Shown here one piece after another: positions 1 to 7,869 of a stretch of 64,000 nucleotides of DNA. Position 1 is the stretch's first letter; every line of letters starts with the position of its first letter. Under the pieces are notes generated by a model. The model saw only the letters and a program-made list of their open reading frames with translations. It was not told where the DNA came from and did no database searches. Position numbers and translations under genes: made by a program. The DNA is from Sinanaerobacter sp. ZZT-01 (GTDB lineage Bacteria > Bacillota > Clostridia > Peptostreptococcales > Anaerovoracaceae): contig NZ_CP141728.1 of NCBI RefSeq assembly GCF_035621135.1, forward strand, positions 3,286,001 through 3,350,000. Direction: 5' to 3'.

Positions 1-812
1 TTTAAGATTTCTTTATGAATTCGATTTCGTATCTGATCTTTTTCATCCAAATAGGAACTAGCGAAAGGAGAGATTTTTGTAACTGGTTCTAATCCAATCT
101 GAAACAAAACATTTCTCCAAGATCCGCATCGCTGTCTCAATTTAACTCTGACTTCCTGATCAACTTCTATTTTCAGCGGAGGCCGCCCCAATTCGATTGC
201 CTTTTTTTGAATGTCTTTTAAAAGAATTCGATACTCCTCTTCTAGATCGGGGATTCGATTTACTACTTTTTGACGCATCCAGCTGCGGCTGACTCCAGCA
301 GCACGTAAAACCTCTGCCCACGTTCTAAAATTCCGCTTTAGAGCCTCACATGCCTCCGGCATTTCAACCGCATGAGGTGGACGTTCTAATTCCAGCGCAT
401 GTTCCCTTACTTTATTTAACCAATACTCATAATTGTGTCGGTCTTTCATCATCGCTTCCATCGATTTTCCCGATTTTCCCGCACTCCTTGAAAGTCCCGC
501 TTTTTTAAGTGCATAGGGCCATCTTTGAAAACGGTTTCGAATGTAAAAACGGTAGACCCAAAAAATCTCTTTTTGTGCCGGTGAATGACCGAGCCTTTTT
601 GCTTCCAGCCTTAATAATTCTAATAATTCTTCATCAGAAAAGTTGAAGTAAATTGTCTGGCCCATCGGGCTGCTCGTTGAATATGTTTTAAAAATAGCGG
701 AATTTTTATTATCTTTACCATAATTTAGTTTTTGAGAGGCTTCCGCTTTTTCTGCTATCCTTTGTAGTGCTATTTTACTTTTTTGTATTTGCTTAAAAGT
801 CAAGGTTCGCAT
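1..812 (-). CDS. Homing-endonuclease-associated repeat protein (partial, 3' end off window)
   Basis: The reading frame stays open from an ATG at 812 to the window edge (270 codons). A strong ribosome site (GGAGG) lies 5 nt upstream of the ATG. I see three copies of a roughly 45-residue unit, at about residues 60-107, 130-173 and 195-242. Each has an LG/E-RPP or LGHSP turn followed by a basic/aromatic helix ending in the pattern F/C-x-x-W-x-x-x-L-x-x-A/I-G. This matches the homing-endonuclease-associated (HNH_repeat) unit, a presumed DNA-binding module. No nuclease domain lies in the visible part; it may follow beyond the edge. The gene starts 33 bp after the nrdJ stop in the same direction, so it is probably co-transcribed with nrdJ. 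Substrate and function are unknown. Confidence 0.72.
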   Translation of the reverse strand, partial: MRTLTFKQIQKSKIALQRIAEKAEASQKLNYGKDNKNSAIFKTYSTSSPMGQTIYFNFSDEELLELLRLEAKRLGHSPAQKEIFWVYRFYIRNRFQRWPYALKKAGLSRSAGKSGKSMEAMMKDRHNYEYWLNKVREHALELERPPHAVEMPEACEALKRNFRTWAEVLRAAGVSRSWMRQKVVNRIPDLEEEYRILLKDIQKKAIELGRPPLKIEVDQEVRVKLRQRCGSWRNVLFQIGLEPVTKISPFASSYLDEKDQIRNRIHKEIL

Positions 813-845
813 AAATCCTCCAATTAATAACTGCATGATCGAGCT

Positions 846-3200
846 TTAACGAATCGGACACACACCAGCTTCACAGCCTTCATCTCCAATGTCATACTGT
901 ACTTCTTCTTTTTCATATTTGCTGATTAATGACGGTACAAACGGATTCATAGCTTCTCTTCGTTTCTCATATTCCTCTTCGCTAATGCCTTCAAATGGCA
1001 ATAACTCATAAAAATTATCTTCAAAAGACAAAAAGGATAATGCAACGGTATCTTCCCAATTTTCCCATACCCATTGCTCCACTTCTTCCCACTCATGATC
1101 ACGAACATGTACCGTAATCGAACAATTGTGTTCTACATACTCCGTCATAAACATTTTGTAAATTTCCAGCTGCTCAATTGCACTGACATCCGCTTTAAAT
1201 TTACCTTCCGGTGCTTTAACCGGAAATTCTACTACTTTTGTCACACAATTTTCTTTATCCTGCCCGACCTCTGGATGTACCGGATATCCCAACTCTTCAC
1301 ACACTTTTGTCAACGGGTCATCGCTGCTGATTCGAATTCTTCGAATAAAATACGGTGCATGTGAGAAATGAACGCCGCTAGATACTACCGGAAGCAAACT
1401 CAATGTGCCCTCTGGTTTAATTGTAGTAACCAGAAGAGGTTCCTGCATCCCCATCTCATTTGCATAATTCTCTGCTGCCTTACGCGCTTCCTCTTTTAAA
1501 TCTCTTAATAACTGAATCTGCTCTTCTTTGCTGTAATGCAATGCATTTACCATGTCCTGCCACCCTGTTAAAGAGCAGCCTAAAAGCTTATCTCTTTGCT
1601 GTACAGCATTCCACTCCGGTATTTCAAGCTCCGTGCAAGTCATTCGATACCCTGCTCTTGCAGAAAGTCTCTGCGCTTCCATTAACCCTTCATAATCCAA
1701 AGTATTGTCATCTCTTACAAAAGCCATTACATTCACTGTCGTTAAATTACACAGACCTTTCGAATCCAGCAAAATTTCTGCACAAGGATTAACCCCTGCA
1801 AAATTCGGCCGTCTTTTTAATCCTGCTTCTTGATTTACCCAGCCCGGTTCTCCGGAGTAGCGCATTTGCTGCAAATGCCAGTGAAGCTGCGCCCGTGTTG
1901 GCTTGGACGTATAGTAAATTGAATTATTACTCATTTGCCGATGAGCAATTTCCTGATCAATCACCCATTTTTCATCTACTTTCTTATAAAGTTCGCTCTT
2001 TGCCTGTATGCATTCTTTATCGTCCTGATCAATTAAGACAATCTCTGCCGTACGCCGTACGCCGCCGACTACTACGTTTTCACCGATTACATTTGCAATA
2101 TCCAGACAATCAATCGGCTTGAGCTTTACTTTATTCGTTGTAGAACGGTGTCCTGCTTTTTCAATGACCTTATTAATTTTAATGAACATATTTTTCATGC
2201 TGGAATGACCGCTGGCTGTTCCTCCAAAGGTCTTTAATTTTTCGCCCTTCGCTCTTACATGATCGTAGTTTAATATAATGGTTTTAATCTTACGGTATTC
2301 TGTGCTGTAAAGCACACGCAGATAATAATCCAGTGACTGCACCCAGCCTTCTTTGCTGTCACCTATAGTGATTTTTACCGTATCATTATGTGTAAACTCA
2401 AGTGCAGTACTGTCTTGGCGCAACGTCTTTAAAATTGGTGTAAAAGATTCATGAATAATTTCCACATCGGTTCGCACCATCGGTAATTTTTCAATATCAG
2501 ACTTTAAGATACGCACACCGACACCGGAACCGACCATTAATAAGTAAAATACATCTCGAAATGAAGCAAAGCTGTCAATGACCTGAAAAGAACAATTAAA
2601 ATTAGACATTGGATAATATTTTGATACATCCGTACTTCCTACCCAAAAAGTTCGGCCGGATAAAAATTGTTTTAAATCATACACATTGCGATAAAGCTTC
2701 TCCGCCTCCTCTTTCGATGTCGGAATGAGACTGCAATTATATTCTACCGAACGCCTTACCGTCTCCCACCAATATTCTCTTCGCATTTCTTCCGGCACCC
2801 AACGGGAATAGGTACGATAATACACAAAATTTCCCAATTGATTCATTGGAGATTGCTTATGCTTATACTTGCTTACAAATTCTTCTGAAATAACTCGCCC
2901 ATCACGCCGTTTTCTTGCGTCTCGCGTTTTGTCTCTTTCATAGCGGTAAATTATAAATTTTTTCGCCGCATCTTTTCTTTCGCTCGCCATTAAAAAATCT
3001 TCAACCAAGTCCTGGATATCCTCCACATTGATTCGTCTTTCCGATTTCTCCACCTGCTTAAAAATAGCAGAAGAAATGCTTTGTGCTAAAGCAGAATCCA
3101 CCCCAAATCTTGTCTCCATCATCGCATTTTCAATGGCATTTTTAATCTTTTTCTCATTAAAGTCCACTTCCGTGCCATCTCGTTTTATTACCGTTTTCAT
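846..3200 (-). CDS. nrdJ: Adenosylcobalamin-dependent ribonucleoside-triphosphate reductase (class II)
   Basis: Reduces ribonucleotides to deoxyribonucleotides with an adenosylcobalamin-derived thiyl radical, so it works without oxygen. The 784-residue protein begins with an ATP-cone (about residues 1-90), the usual dATP/ATP activity switch. Active-site residues fit monomeric RTPR: Cys203 (NCSF), Cys473 and Glu475 in NPCAE, and Cys484 in GLCNLT. The 11-residue Cys473-Cys484 spacing matches C408-C419 of the Lactobacillus leichmannii enzyme. The C-terminal tail has Cys776 and Cys781 (CEAGVC), the redox shuttle. I start at 3200 (MKTVIKRDG) because GGAGG lies 6 nt upstream; an in-frame ATG at 3227 has no ribosome site. 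No intein or intron interrupts it. A cobalamin adenosyltransferase at 55.3 kb could provide the cofactor. Confidence 0.95.
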   Translation of the reverse strand: MKTVIKRDGTEVDFNEKKIKNAIENAMMETRFGVDSALAQSISSAIFKQVEKSERRINVEDIQDLVEDFLMASERKDAAKKFIIYRYERDKTRDARKRRDGRVISEEFVSKYKHKQSPMNQLGNFVYYRTYSRWVPEEMRREYWWETVRRSVEYNCSLIPTSKEEAEKLYRNVYDLKQFLSGRTFWVGSTDVSKYYPMSNFNCSFQVIDSFASFRDVFYLLMVGSGVGVRILKSDIEKLPMVRTDVEIIHESFTPILKTLRQDSTALEFTHNDTVKITIGDSKEGWVQSLDYYLRVLYSTEYRKIKTIILNYDHVRAKGEKLKTFGGTASGHSSMKNMFIKINKVIEKAGHRSTTNKVKLKPIDCLDIANVIGENVVVGGVRRTAEIVLIDQDDKECIQAKSELYKKVDEKWVIDQEIAHRQMSNNSIYYTSKPTRAQLHWHLQQMRYSGEPGWVNQEAGLKRRPNFAGVNPCAEILLDSKGLCNLTTVNVMAFVRDDNTLDYEGLMEAQRLSARAGYRMTCTELEIPEWNAVQQRDKLLGCSLTGWQDMVNALHYSKEEQIQLLRDLKEEARKAAENYANEMGMQEPLLVTTIKPEGTLSLLPVVSSGVHFSHAPYFIRRIRISSDDPLTKVCEELGYPVHPEVGQDKENCVTKVVEFPVKAPEGKFKADVSAIEQLEIYKMFMTEYVEHNCSITVHVRDHEWEEVEQWVWENWEDTVALSFLSFEDNFYELLPFEGISEEEYEKRREAMNPFVPSLISKYEKEEVQYDIGDEGCEAGVCPIR

Positions 3201-3274
3201 ATTATCCTCCCTGAATACGCCCCTCATTTTTTAGAAAAGTGACTTTTATCTAATTTCTTTTCCTATCCAATTCG

Positions 3275-3321
3275 CATCTATATATGGTGACGCATTTAAT
3301 GCATTGCCCATTATATAGTAT
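3275..3321 (-). promoter_or_regulatory. Tandem NrdR-like boxes at the nrdJ promoter
   Basis: Two 16-bp elements at 3306-3321 and 3275-3290 resemble the NrdR consensus acaCwAtATaTwGtgt when read on the minus strand. The upstream box carries CTATATAATG and overlaps the -10. The downstream box carries CACCATATATAG. Their centres are 31 bp apart (15 bp between boxes), the arrangement known for NrdR repression. nrdR itself is not in the window. Confidence 0.68.
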
Positions 3322-3338
3322 TTTATGCTTTTTTTCAA
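3310..3338 (-). promoter_or_regulatory. nrdJ promoter
   Basis: On the minus strand TTGAAA (3333-3338) and TATAAT (3310-3315) are separated by 17 bp. This leaves a leader of about 100 nt before the nrdJ ATG. Confidence 0.75.
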
Positions 3339-3380
3339 CCTTTATTCTAGGAAACATTTAAGATTTTTTATCCTTCCCTC

Positions 3381-3418
3381 TTTACAACTAAAAGATAAAA
3401 ACGTATAATTGTATACAG
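3381..3418 (+). promoter_or_regulatory. acn-icd-gntR promoter with candidate GntR operator
   Basis: TTTACA (3381-3386) and TATAAT (3404-3409) are spaced by 17 bp. Overlapping the -10 and expected start site is the palindrome TTGTATACA at about 3409-3417, close to the T-GT-N-AC type of site bound by FCD-family GntR regulators. The last gene of the operon encodes such a regulator, so autoregulation is a reasonable inference. Confidence 0.65.
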
Positions 3419-3458
3419 ATAAACAAACCAATTAATTGAGACAAGGAGACGATTGAGA

Positions 3459-5381
3459 ATGGCAAAGACATTAGCTTATAAAATACTTGAAAATCACCTG
3501 ATCAGCGGTCAGATGATACCTGGTGAAGAAATAACCATTAAAATGGATCAAACACTGACACAAGACTCCACCGGTACTATGGTGTATCTGCAGCTTGAAG
3601 CTATGGATGTGGAAACGATCAAGACGGAGTTGTCCGTAGCCTATATTGACCACAACACGTTACAAACTGGATTCGAAAATGCAGACGATCACGCATTTAT
3701 AAAAAGCGTTGCAAAACGCCATGGCGTTCTTTTTTCAAAACCAGGTAACGGCATCTGCCATCAACTTCATTTAGAAAGCTTTGGAATTCCCGGAAAAACT
3801 CTTTTAGGTTCAGACAGCCATACACCAACAGGAGGCGGTCTCGGTATGATTGCAATCGGTGCAGGCGGTCTTGATGTTGCTGTTGCAATGGCAAAAGGAA
3901 CATACAGCCTTACCGTTCCTAAGGTAATTGGCATAAAGCTGACCGGAAGCCTTCGCCCTTGGGTTTCTGCAAAAGACGTGATTCTATATGTGCTTCAAAA
4001 GCTCACCGTAAAAGGCGGCGTCGGCAAAATTGTAGAATACTTCGGTGAAGGTGTTGCGAATTTAAGTGTGACCGATCGTGCAACCATCACAAATATGGGC
4101 GCTGAACTTGGCGCAACCACTTCAGTATTTCCAAGTGATGAAAATACAAAAGCGTTCTTGACATCGCAAGGCCGTGAAAAGGATTATATAGAAATGAAAA
4201 GTGACGACGATGCGATCTATGACGATATTTTAGAAGTAAATCTTTCCGAGCTAGTACCGCTCGCAGCAAAACCGCATAGCCCGGACAATGTCGATACGAT
4301 AATAAATATAGGCGAGATTGCGATTAATCAAGTTGCAATCGGAAGCTGCACAAATTCTTCCTACACTGACCTAATGAAGGTCGCTTCCATTTTAAAAGGA
4401 AAGCATGTCAATGAAAATGTAAGCCTTGTCATTTCTCCTGGTTCCAGCAAGATTTTAAGTAAGCTTGCACAAAACGGTGCTTTGGCAGACATGATTGAAG
4501 CAGGTGCACGTATTATCGAAAATGCCTGTGGCCCTTGTATTGGAATGGGTCAGTCGCCGCAATCCGGCGGTGTGTCTTTACGTACCTTCAATCGAAACTT
4601 TAAAGGAAGAAGCGGTACCTTGGATGCTTCCGTATATTTAGTCAGTCCGGAGACCGCAGCAATTTCCGCAATTACGGGTCATTTAACTGATGGTACGACA
4701 GTTGGTATTTCCCTGCCGGAAATCAATCCTGAAAGCTTCCACAGTAATGATAGCTTTATGGTGTATCCAAAAGGAGAAAGCAAAAAAGATATTTCCGTGG
4801 CAATGGGTCCGAATATCAAGCCGTTCCCTCAGAACACACCGCTGAAAAATGAGATATCCGGTACCGTTGTACTCAAAACGGGCGATAACATTACGACTGA
4901 TGATATTATGCCTTCAGACTCTCGTTTGCTGCCTTATCGCTCAAATATACCGCATCTGTCCAATTACTGCTTTGAAAAAATTGATTCAGAGTTTCCTGCT
5001 CGATGTAAGGAGGCTAAAAACGGTATCATTATCGGCGGTGAAAACTATGGGCAGGGTTCCAGCCGTGAACACGCAGCATTGGTTCCTCTTCACCTTGGTA
5101 TTCGCTTTGTTGTTGCAAAATCCTTTGCAAGGATTCACCGCTCCAATTTAATCAACAGCGGCATTATTCCCTTGGTATTTGAAGACCCTGCCGATTATGA
5201 AGACTTTGAATTGGGACAAACGCTTGTCATAAAAGATGCACTTACACAAATTAAAAACCCGCATATCCTTTTGTTAAATGAATCAACGGGAAAACAATAC
5301 ACGTTACTTTCACATCTATCCGACTTGGAAATTGAAATGATATTAGCCGGCGGAAAGATCAGTCAGATTAAAAGAAACTAA
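3459..5381 (+). CDS. acn: Aconitate hydratase
   Basis: Converts citrate to isocitrate using a [4Fe-4S] cluster. The 640-residue length fits the shorter aconitase type (Aquifex-like, TIGR01342). Cluster ligands are Cys297 in IGSCTNS and Cys357 and Cys360 in NACGPCIG. The substrate-binding signature GSDSHTPTGGG lies near residue 117, and the C-terminal swivel domain has GQGSSREHAAL, with the catalytic serine loop. AAGGAG lies 10 nt before the ATG at 3459; an in-frame TTG at 3453 is an alternative start. The gene is followed after 13 bp by an isocitrate dehydrogenase and then gntR. The operon looks like the oxidative arm from citrate to 2-oxoglutarate used for glutamate supply. Confidence 0.93.
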   Translation: MAKTLAYKILENHLISGQMIPGEEITIKMDQTLTQDSTGTMVYLQLEAMDVETIKTELSVAYIDHNTLQTGFENADDHAFIKSVAKRHGVLFSKPGNGICHQLHLESFGIPGKTLLGSDSHTPTGGGLGMIAIGAGGLDVAVAMAKGTYSLTVPKVIGIKLTGSLRPWVSAKDVILYVLQKLTVKGGVGKIVEYFGEGVANLSVTDRATITNMGAELGATTSVFPSDENTKAFLTSQGREKDYIEMKSDDDAIYDDILEVNLSELVPLAAKPHSPDNVDTIINIGEIAINQVAIGSCTNSSYTDLMKVASILKGKHVNENVSLVISPGSSKILSKLAQNGALADMIEAGARIIENACGPCIGMGQSPQSGGVSLRTFNRNFKGRSGTLDASVYLVSPETAAISAITGHLTDGTTVGISLPEINPESFHSNDSFMVYPKGESKKDISVAMGPNIKPFPQNTPLKNEISGTVVLKTGDNITTDDIMPSDSRLLPYRSNIPHLSNYCFEKIDSEFPARCKEAKNGIIIGGENYGQGSSREHAALVPLHLGIRFVVAKSFARIHRSNLINSGIIPLVFEDPADYEDFELGQTLVIKDALTQIKNPHILLLNESTGKQYTLLSHLSDLEIEMILAGGKISQIKRN

Positions 5382-5394
5382 AGGAGGAATTTCA

Positions 5395-6537
5395 TTGCAG
5401 TATTTAGAAAGCTTTAAAGAAATTGTAGAACAGCAGTTAAAAAGAGTTGAAAAAATGAAAAATGATACTGATTTTATCGATTACCGTTCTTTGGATAAAA
5501 TCGTTATAGGCGTTATTGGAGGAGACGGTATCGGCCCTGCCATCACCGCTCATGCAAAGCGAATTTTAGAAGACCTTTTGGCAGACGAGATAAAAGCAGA
5601 AAAAATTGAGCTTCGAACCATCGACGGTCTTACAATTGAAAACAGAGCAGCTGAAAAAGCGGCCATACCAATCAATGTCTTAGAAGATATAAAAAAATGC
5701 CACGTTCTTTTAAAGGGCCCAACTACCACTCCAAGAAAAGGCGATCAATGGGGAAACATTGAAAGCGCCAATGTCGCTATGCGAAAAGAACTTGATTTGT
5801 TTGCAAATGTAAGACCCGTAAAAGTTCCCGAACTCGGAATTGACTGGACTTTTTTCCGTGAAAATACCGAATGTCTATACGCAATGGGAAGCCAGGGCGT
5901 TCATATCAGCGATGATTTAGCAATTGATTTTCGTGTCATCACAAATCCCGGAACCGAACGGATTGCACGCCAAGCCTTTGAATATGCAAAAGCCAATGGC
6001 AAAAAACGTGTATCCATCGTCACCAAAGCAAATATCGTAAAAGCAACAGACGGCAAATTTCTAGAAATCTGTAAAAAGATCGGTGAGGAATACCCAGAAA
6101 TTGAAGTGGATGACTGGTACATCGATATCATGACTGCAAAGCTGATTGATGAAAAAAGGCGAAGTCAATTCGAGGTTTTCATTCTTCCGAATCTTTATGG
6201 CGATATCTTAACCGATGAAGCCGCAGAATTCCAAGGAGGAGTCGGCACAGCAGGGAGCGCAAACCTAGGAAAGCACTATGCTATGTTTGAAGCCGTGCAC
6301 GGTTCTGCACCGAGAATGGTAGAAGAAGGCCGTGATATTTATGCAGATCCTTGCAGCGTCATACGTGCGTCTGCGATGCTCTTAAGCCATATCGGCTGCC
6401 AAAAGCAGGCAGATGCTCTATTCTCCGCCCTAGATATCTGTACAGTGACAGAGAAGAAGCTCACCATTACCGGAAAATCAAACGGTGCCACCGGGGCTGA
6501 ATTTGCCGATTACATTTTGGAGACCATTAGGAGGTAA
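5395..6537 (+). CDS. icd: Isocitrate/isopropylmalate-family dehydrogenase, probably isocitrate dehydrogenase
   Basis: Oxidative decarboxylation of a beta-hydroxy acid, most likely isocitrate to 2-oxoglutarate. Visible motifs are GDGIGP near residue 45, the substrate loop ESANVAMRKELDLFANVRP (Ser-x-Asn-x4-Arg as in isocitrate dehydrogenases) and the metal-site stretch NLYGDILTDEAAEFQGG. An extra N-terminal segment of about 35 residues precedes the Rossmann-like core. Translation starts at TTG (5395), 7 nt behind AAGGAGG. In the coenzyme loop after HGSAP the residues are Arg-Met, neither the Asp-Ile of NAD enzymes nor the Lys-Tyr of E. coli NADP enzyme, so cofactor preference cannot be read off. 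Its position right after aconitase supports isocitrate over 3-isopropylmalate. Confidence 0.85.
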   Translation: MQYLESFKEIVEQQLKRVEKMKNDTDFIDYRSLDKIVIGVIGGDGIGPAITAHAKRILEDLLADEIKAEKIELRTIDGLTIENRAAEKAAIPINVLEDIKKCHVLLKGPTTTPRKGDQWGNIESANVAMRKELDLFANVRPVKVPELGIDWTFFRENTECLYAMGSQGVHISDDLAIDFRVITNPGTERIARQAFEYAKANGKKRVSIVTKANIVKATDGKFLEICKKIGEEYPEIEVDDWYIDIMTAKLIDEKRRSQFEVFILPNLYGDILTDEAAEFQGGVGTAGSANLGKHYAMFEAVHGSAPRMVEEGRDIYADPCSVIRASAMLLSHIGCQKQADALFSALDICTVTEKKLTITGKSNGATGAEFADYILETIRR

Positions 6538-6543
6538 TGTTTC

Positions 6544-7200
6544 ATGTTTAAGGATACTGCCGGAATTAAAGTTACCGGTCTTCCTCTTTCTTCAAATTTA
6601 TTTATACAACTTCGTTCGGACATCCTTCAAGGAAAGTTAAAATCCGGCGAAAAGTTAACAGAGCAGCGTATCTGTGATGAATATGCAGTGAGCCGTACTC
6701 CGGTGCGTGAAGCATTTCGCCAGTTAGAGCTGGATGGCTTGATTGAAACCATTCCCAATCGCGGTGCCTTTGTCTTAGGCGTAACGATAGAAGACATTCA
6801 AGATATGTATGTTCTGAGAAAAGCATATGAAGCGATTGCTGTTCGATGGGCGATTGAGCGCATTACGAAGGAAGAATTTGAGGAATTGCAGGAAGCCTAT
6901 GAGTTTATGGAATTTTATACCATGAAAAAAGACATGAATAAAATGTTGAATATCAATATGCATTTTCATGAATTAATATATAACGCCGCGCATAACCGTA
7001 TGTTAAAACATGTATTATCTTCCTATCAATTCTATACAAAACAAACGAAGGTAAACCGAGCCTATGTGGATCAATATCTTGATGAAGTATTAAAAGAACA
7101 TAAAAATATTTTTGACGCTTTTGTTTCAAAAGACCCGGATGCCGGCGCAGAAGCAATTACCGTTCATTTAGAAAACGCAAAAAAACGTGCTGGATTATAA
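6544..7200 (+). CDS. GntR-family transcriptional regulator (FCD type)
   Basis: The 218-residue protein has an N-terminal winged helix (about residues 20-80, with the recognition segment YAVSRTPVREAFRQLELDGLI) and an all-helical FCD ligand domain (about 90-210), with metal-ligand-type histidines such as MHFHELIYNAAHN. It begins 6 nt after the icd stop behind AGGAGGT, so it is the third gene of the acn-icd operon. It probably senses a tricarboxylate-pathway acid and represses its own operon through the TTGTATACA palindrome at 3409 (inference). Another FCD GntR protein lies at 45.6 kb. Confidence 0.88.
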   Translation: MFKDTAGIKVTGLPLSSNLFIQLRSDILQGKLKSGEKLTEQRICDEYAVSRTPVREAFRQLELDGLIETIPNRGAFVLGVTIEDIQDMYVLRKAYEAIAVRWAIERITKEEFEELQEAYEFMEFYTMKKDMNKMLNINMHFHELIYNAAHNRMLKHVLSSYQFYTKQTKVNRAYVDQYLDEVLKEHKNIFDAFVSKDPDAGAEAITVHLENAKKRAGL

Positions 7201-7235
7201 CGTGAAACGGGATATAATAATTATATATTAAAAAA

Positions 7236-7279
7236 TGGAGGCTGCTTTCGAAAAATTCGAACCAGCCTCCACTTTTTTA
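7236..7279 (+). terminator. Intrinsic terminator, bidirectional
   Basis: The stem TGGAGGCTG/CAGCCTCCA (7236-7244 with 7263-7271) contains a smaller inner TTCGA/TCGAA stem. It is followed by CTTTTTT on the plus strand and TTTTTT on the minus strand. It ends the acn-icd-gntR transcript and can also serve the converging gene that stops at 7277. Confidence 0.85.
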
Positions 7280-7696
7280 TTCTTCCTCTATATTGTATTT
7301 CCTTTTATCGGTTCTTCCTTTTAACCAAAGCATAAAATAAAACGCTGAGATAAGCGGTGCATCATAAATAGCTTTCGTCCATAATAGATCGACTGGTATA
7401 TCTACAAAATACAAGCCAATGCACATGCAGACAGGAATGATACTGTAAAAAATACAGATGCTAGATACGATCTTATTTCTCGAAAATCCTGACTCCAAAA
7501 ACAATAGTCCGCCAAGCAATCCCCCTATCAGTAGCAAGGATACAATTGTAACAACCGCGGAAACAAATACTGTATAAGTATAGTTATCCCAAATATGGAC
7601 CGCTACTTTTTTAATAAGAATTTGTTGAATTGCGTAAATCACATAAATCATTAGAGGCATGCATACTAGATAACTATACTTTTTTTTATTTTCCAT
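7277..7696 (-). CDS. Small integral membrane protein, unknown function
   Basis: The 139-residue protein has about four hydrophobic segments (residues 9-26, 42-66, 76-98 and 108-124) between a Lys-rich N-terminus and a charged tail (KGRTDKRKYNIEEE). I do not recognise a family. A TTGACA/TATAGT promoter lies about 105 bp upstream, and AAGGGG about 10 nt before the ATG could serve as ribosome site. The gene is monocistronic, between a bidirectional terminator and the phoH gene. The promoter and composition suggest a real gene, but no function can be assigned. Confidence 0.7.
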   Translation of the reverse strand: MENKKKYSYLVCMPLMIYVIYAIQQILIKKVAVHIWDNYTYTVFVSAVVTIVSLLLIGGLLGGLLFLESGFSRNKIVSSICIFYSIIPVCMCIGLYFVDIPVDLLWTKAIYDAPLISAFYFMLWLKGRTDKRKYNIEEE

Positions 7697-7803
7697 ACCA
7701 CTCGATCCCCTTAATCTGCCCTTTCATTAAATACAGATTAAAATGAGATTGCTATCTCTATCGTTGTATTTAATAATCATGAAAAGCTTTAACTGATATG
7801 GTT

Positions 7804-7833
7804 ACTATATCAACAATATAACGAATTTGTCAA
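7804..7833 (-). promoter_or_regulatory. Promoter of the small membrane protein gene
   Basis: On the minus strand TTGACA (7828-7833) and TATAGT (7804-7809) are separated by 18 bp, within the AT-rich 173-bp gap behind phoH. Confidence 0.65.
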
Positions 7834-7869
7834 ATTAATTTTAATAATTAAATAATATTAATAATTTTT

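Noticed and set aside
846-3200. Intein or intron within nrdJ
   Set aside because: Considered because of the neighbouring repeat protein. The protein is continuous, of normal length, and all catalytic cysteines are correctly spaced.
7236-7279. tRNA-like TTCGAACC segment
   Set aside because: It is part of the inner stem of a terminator; no cloverleaf or acceptor stem can be drawn around it.
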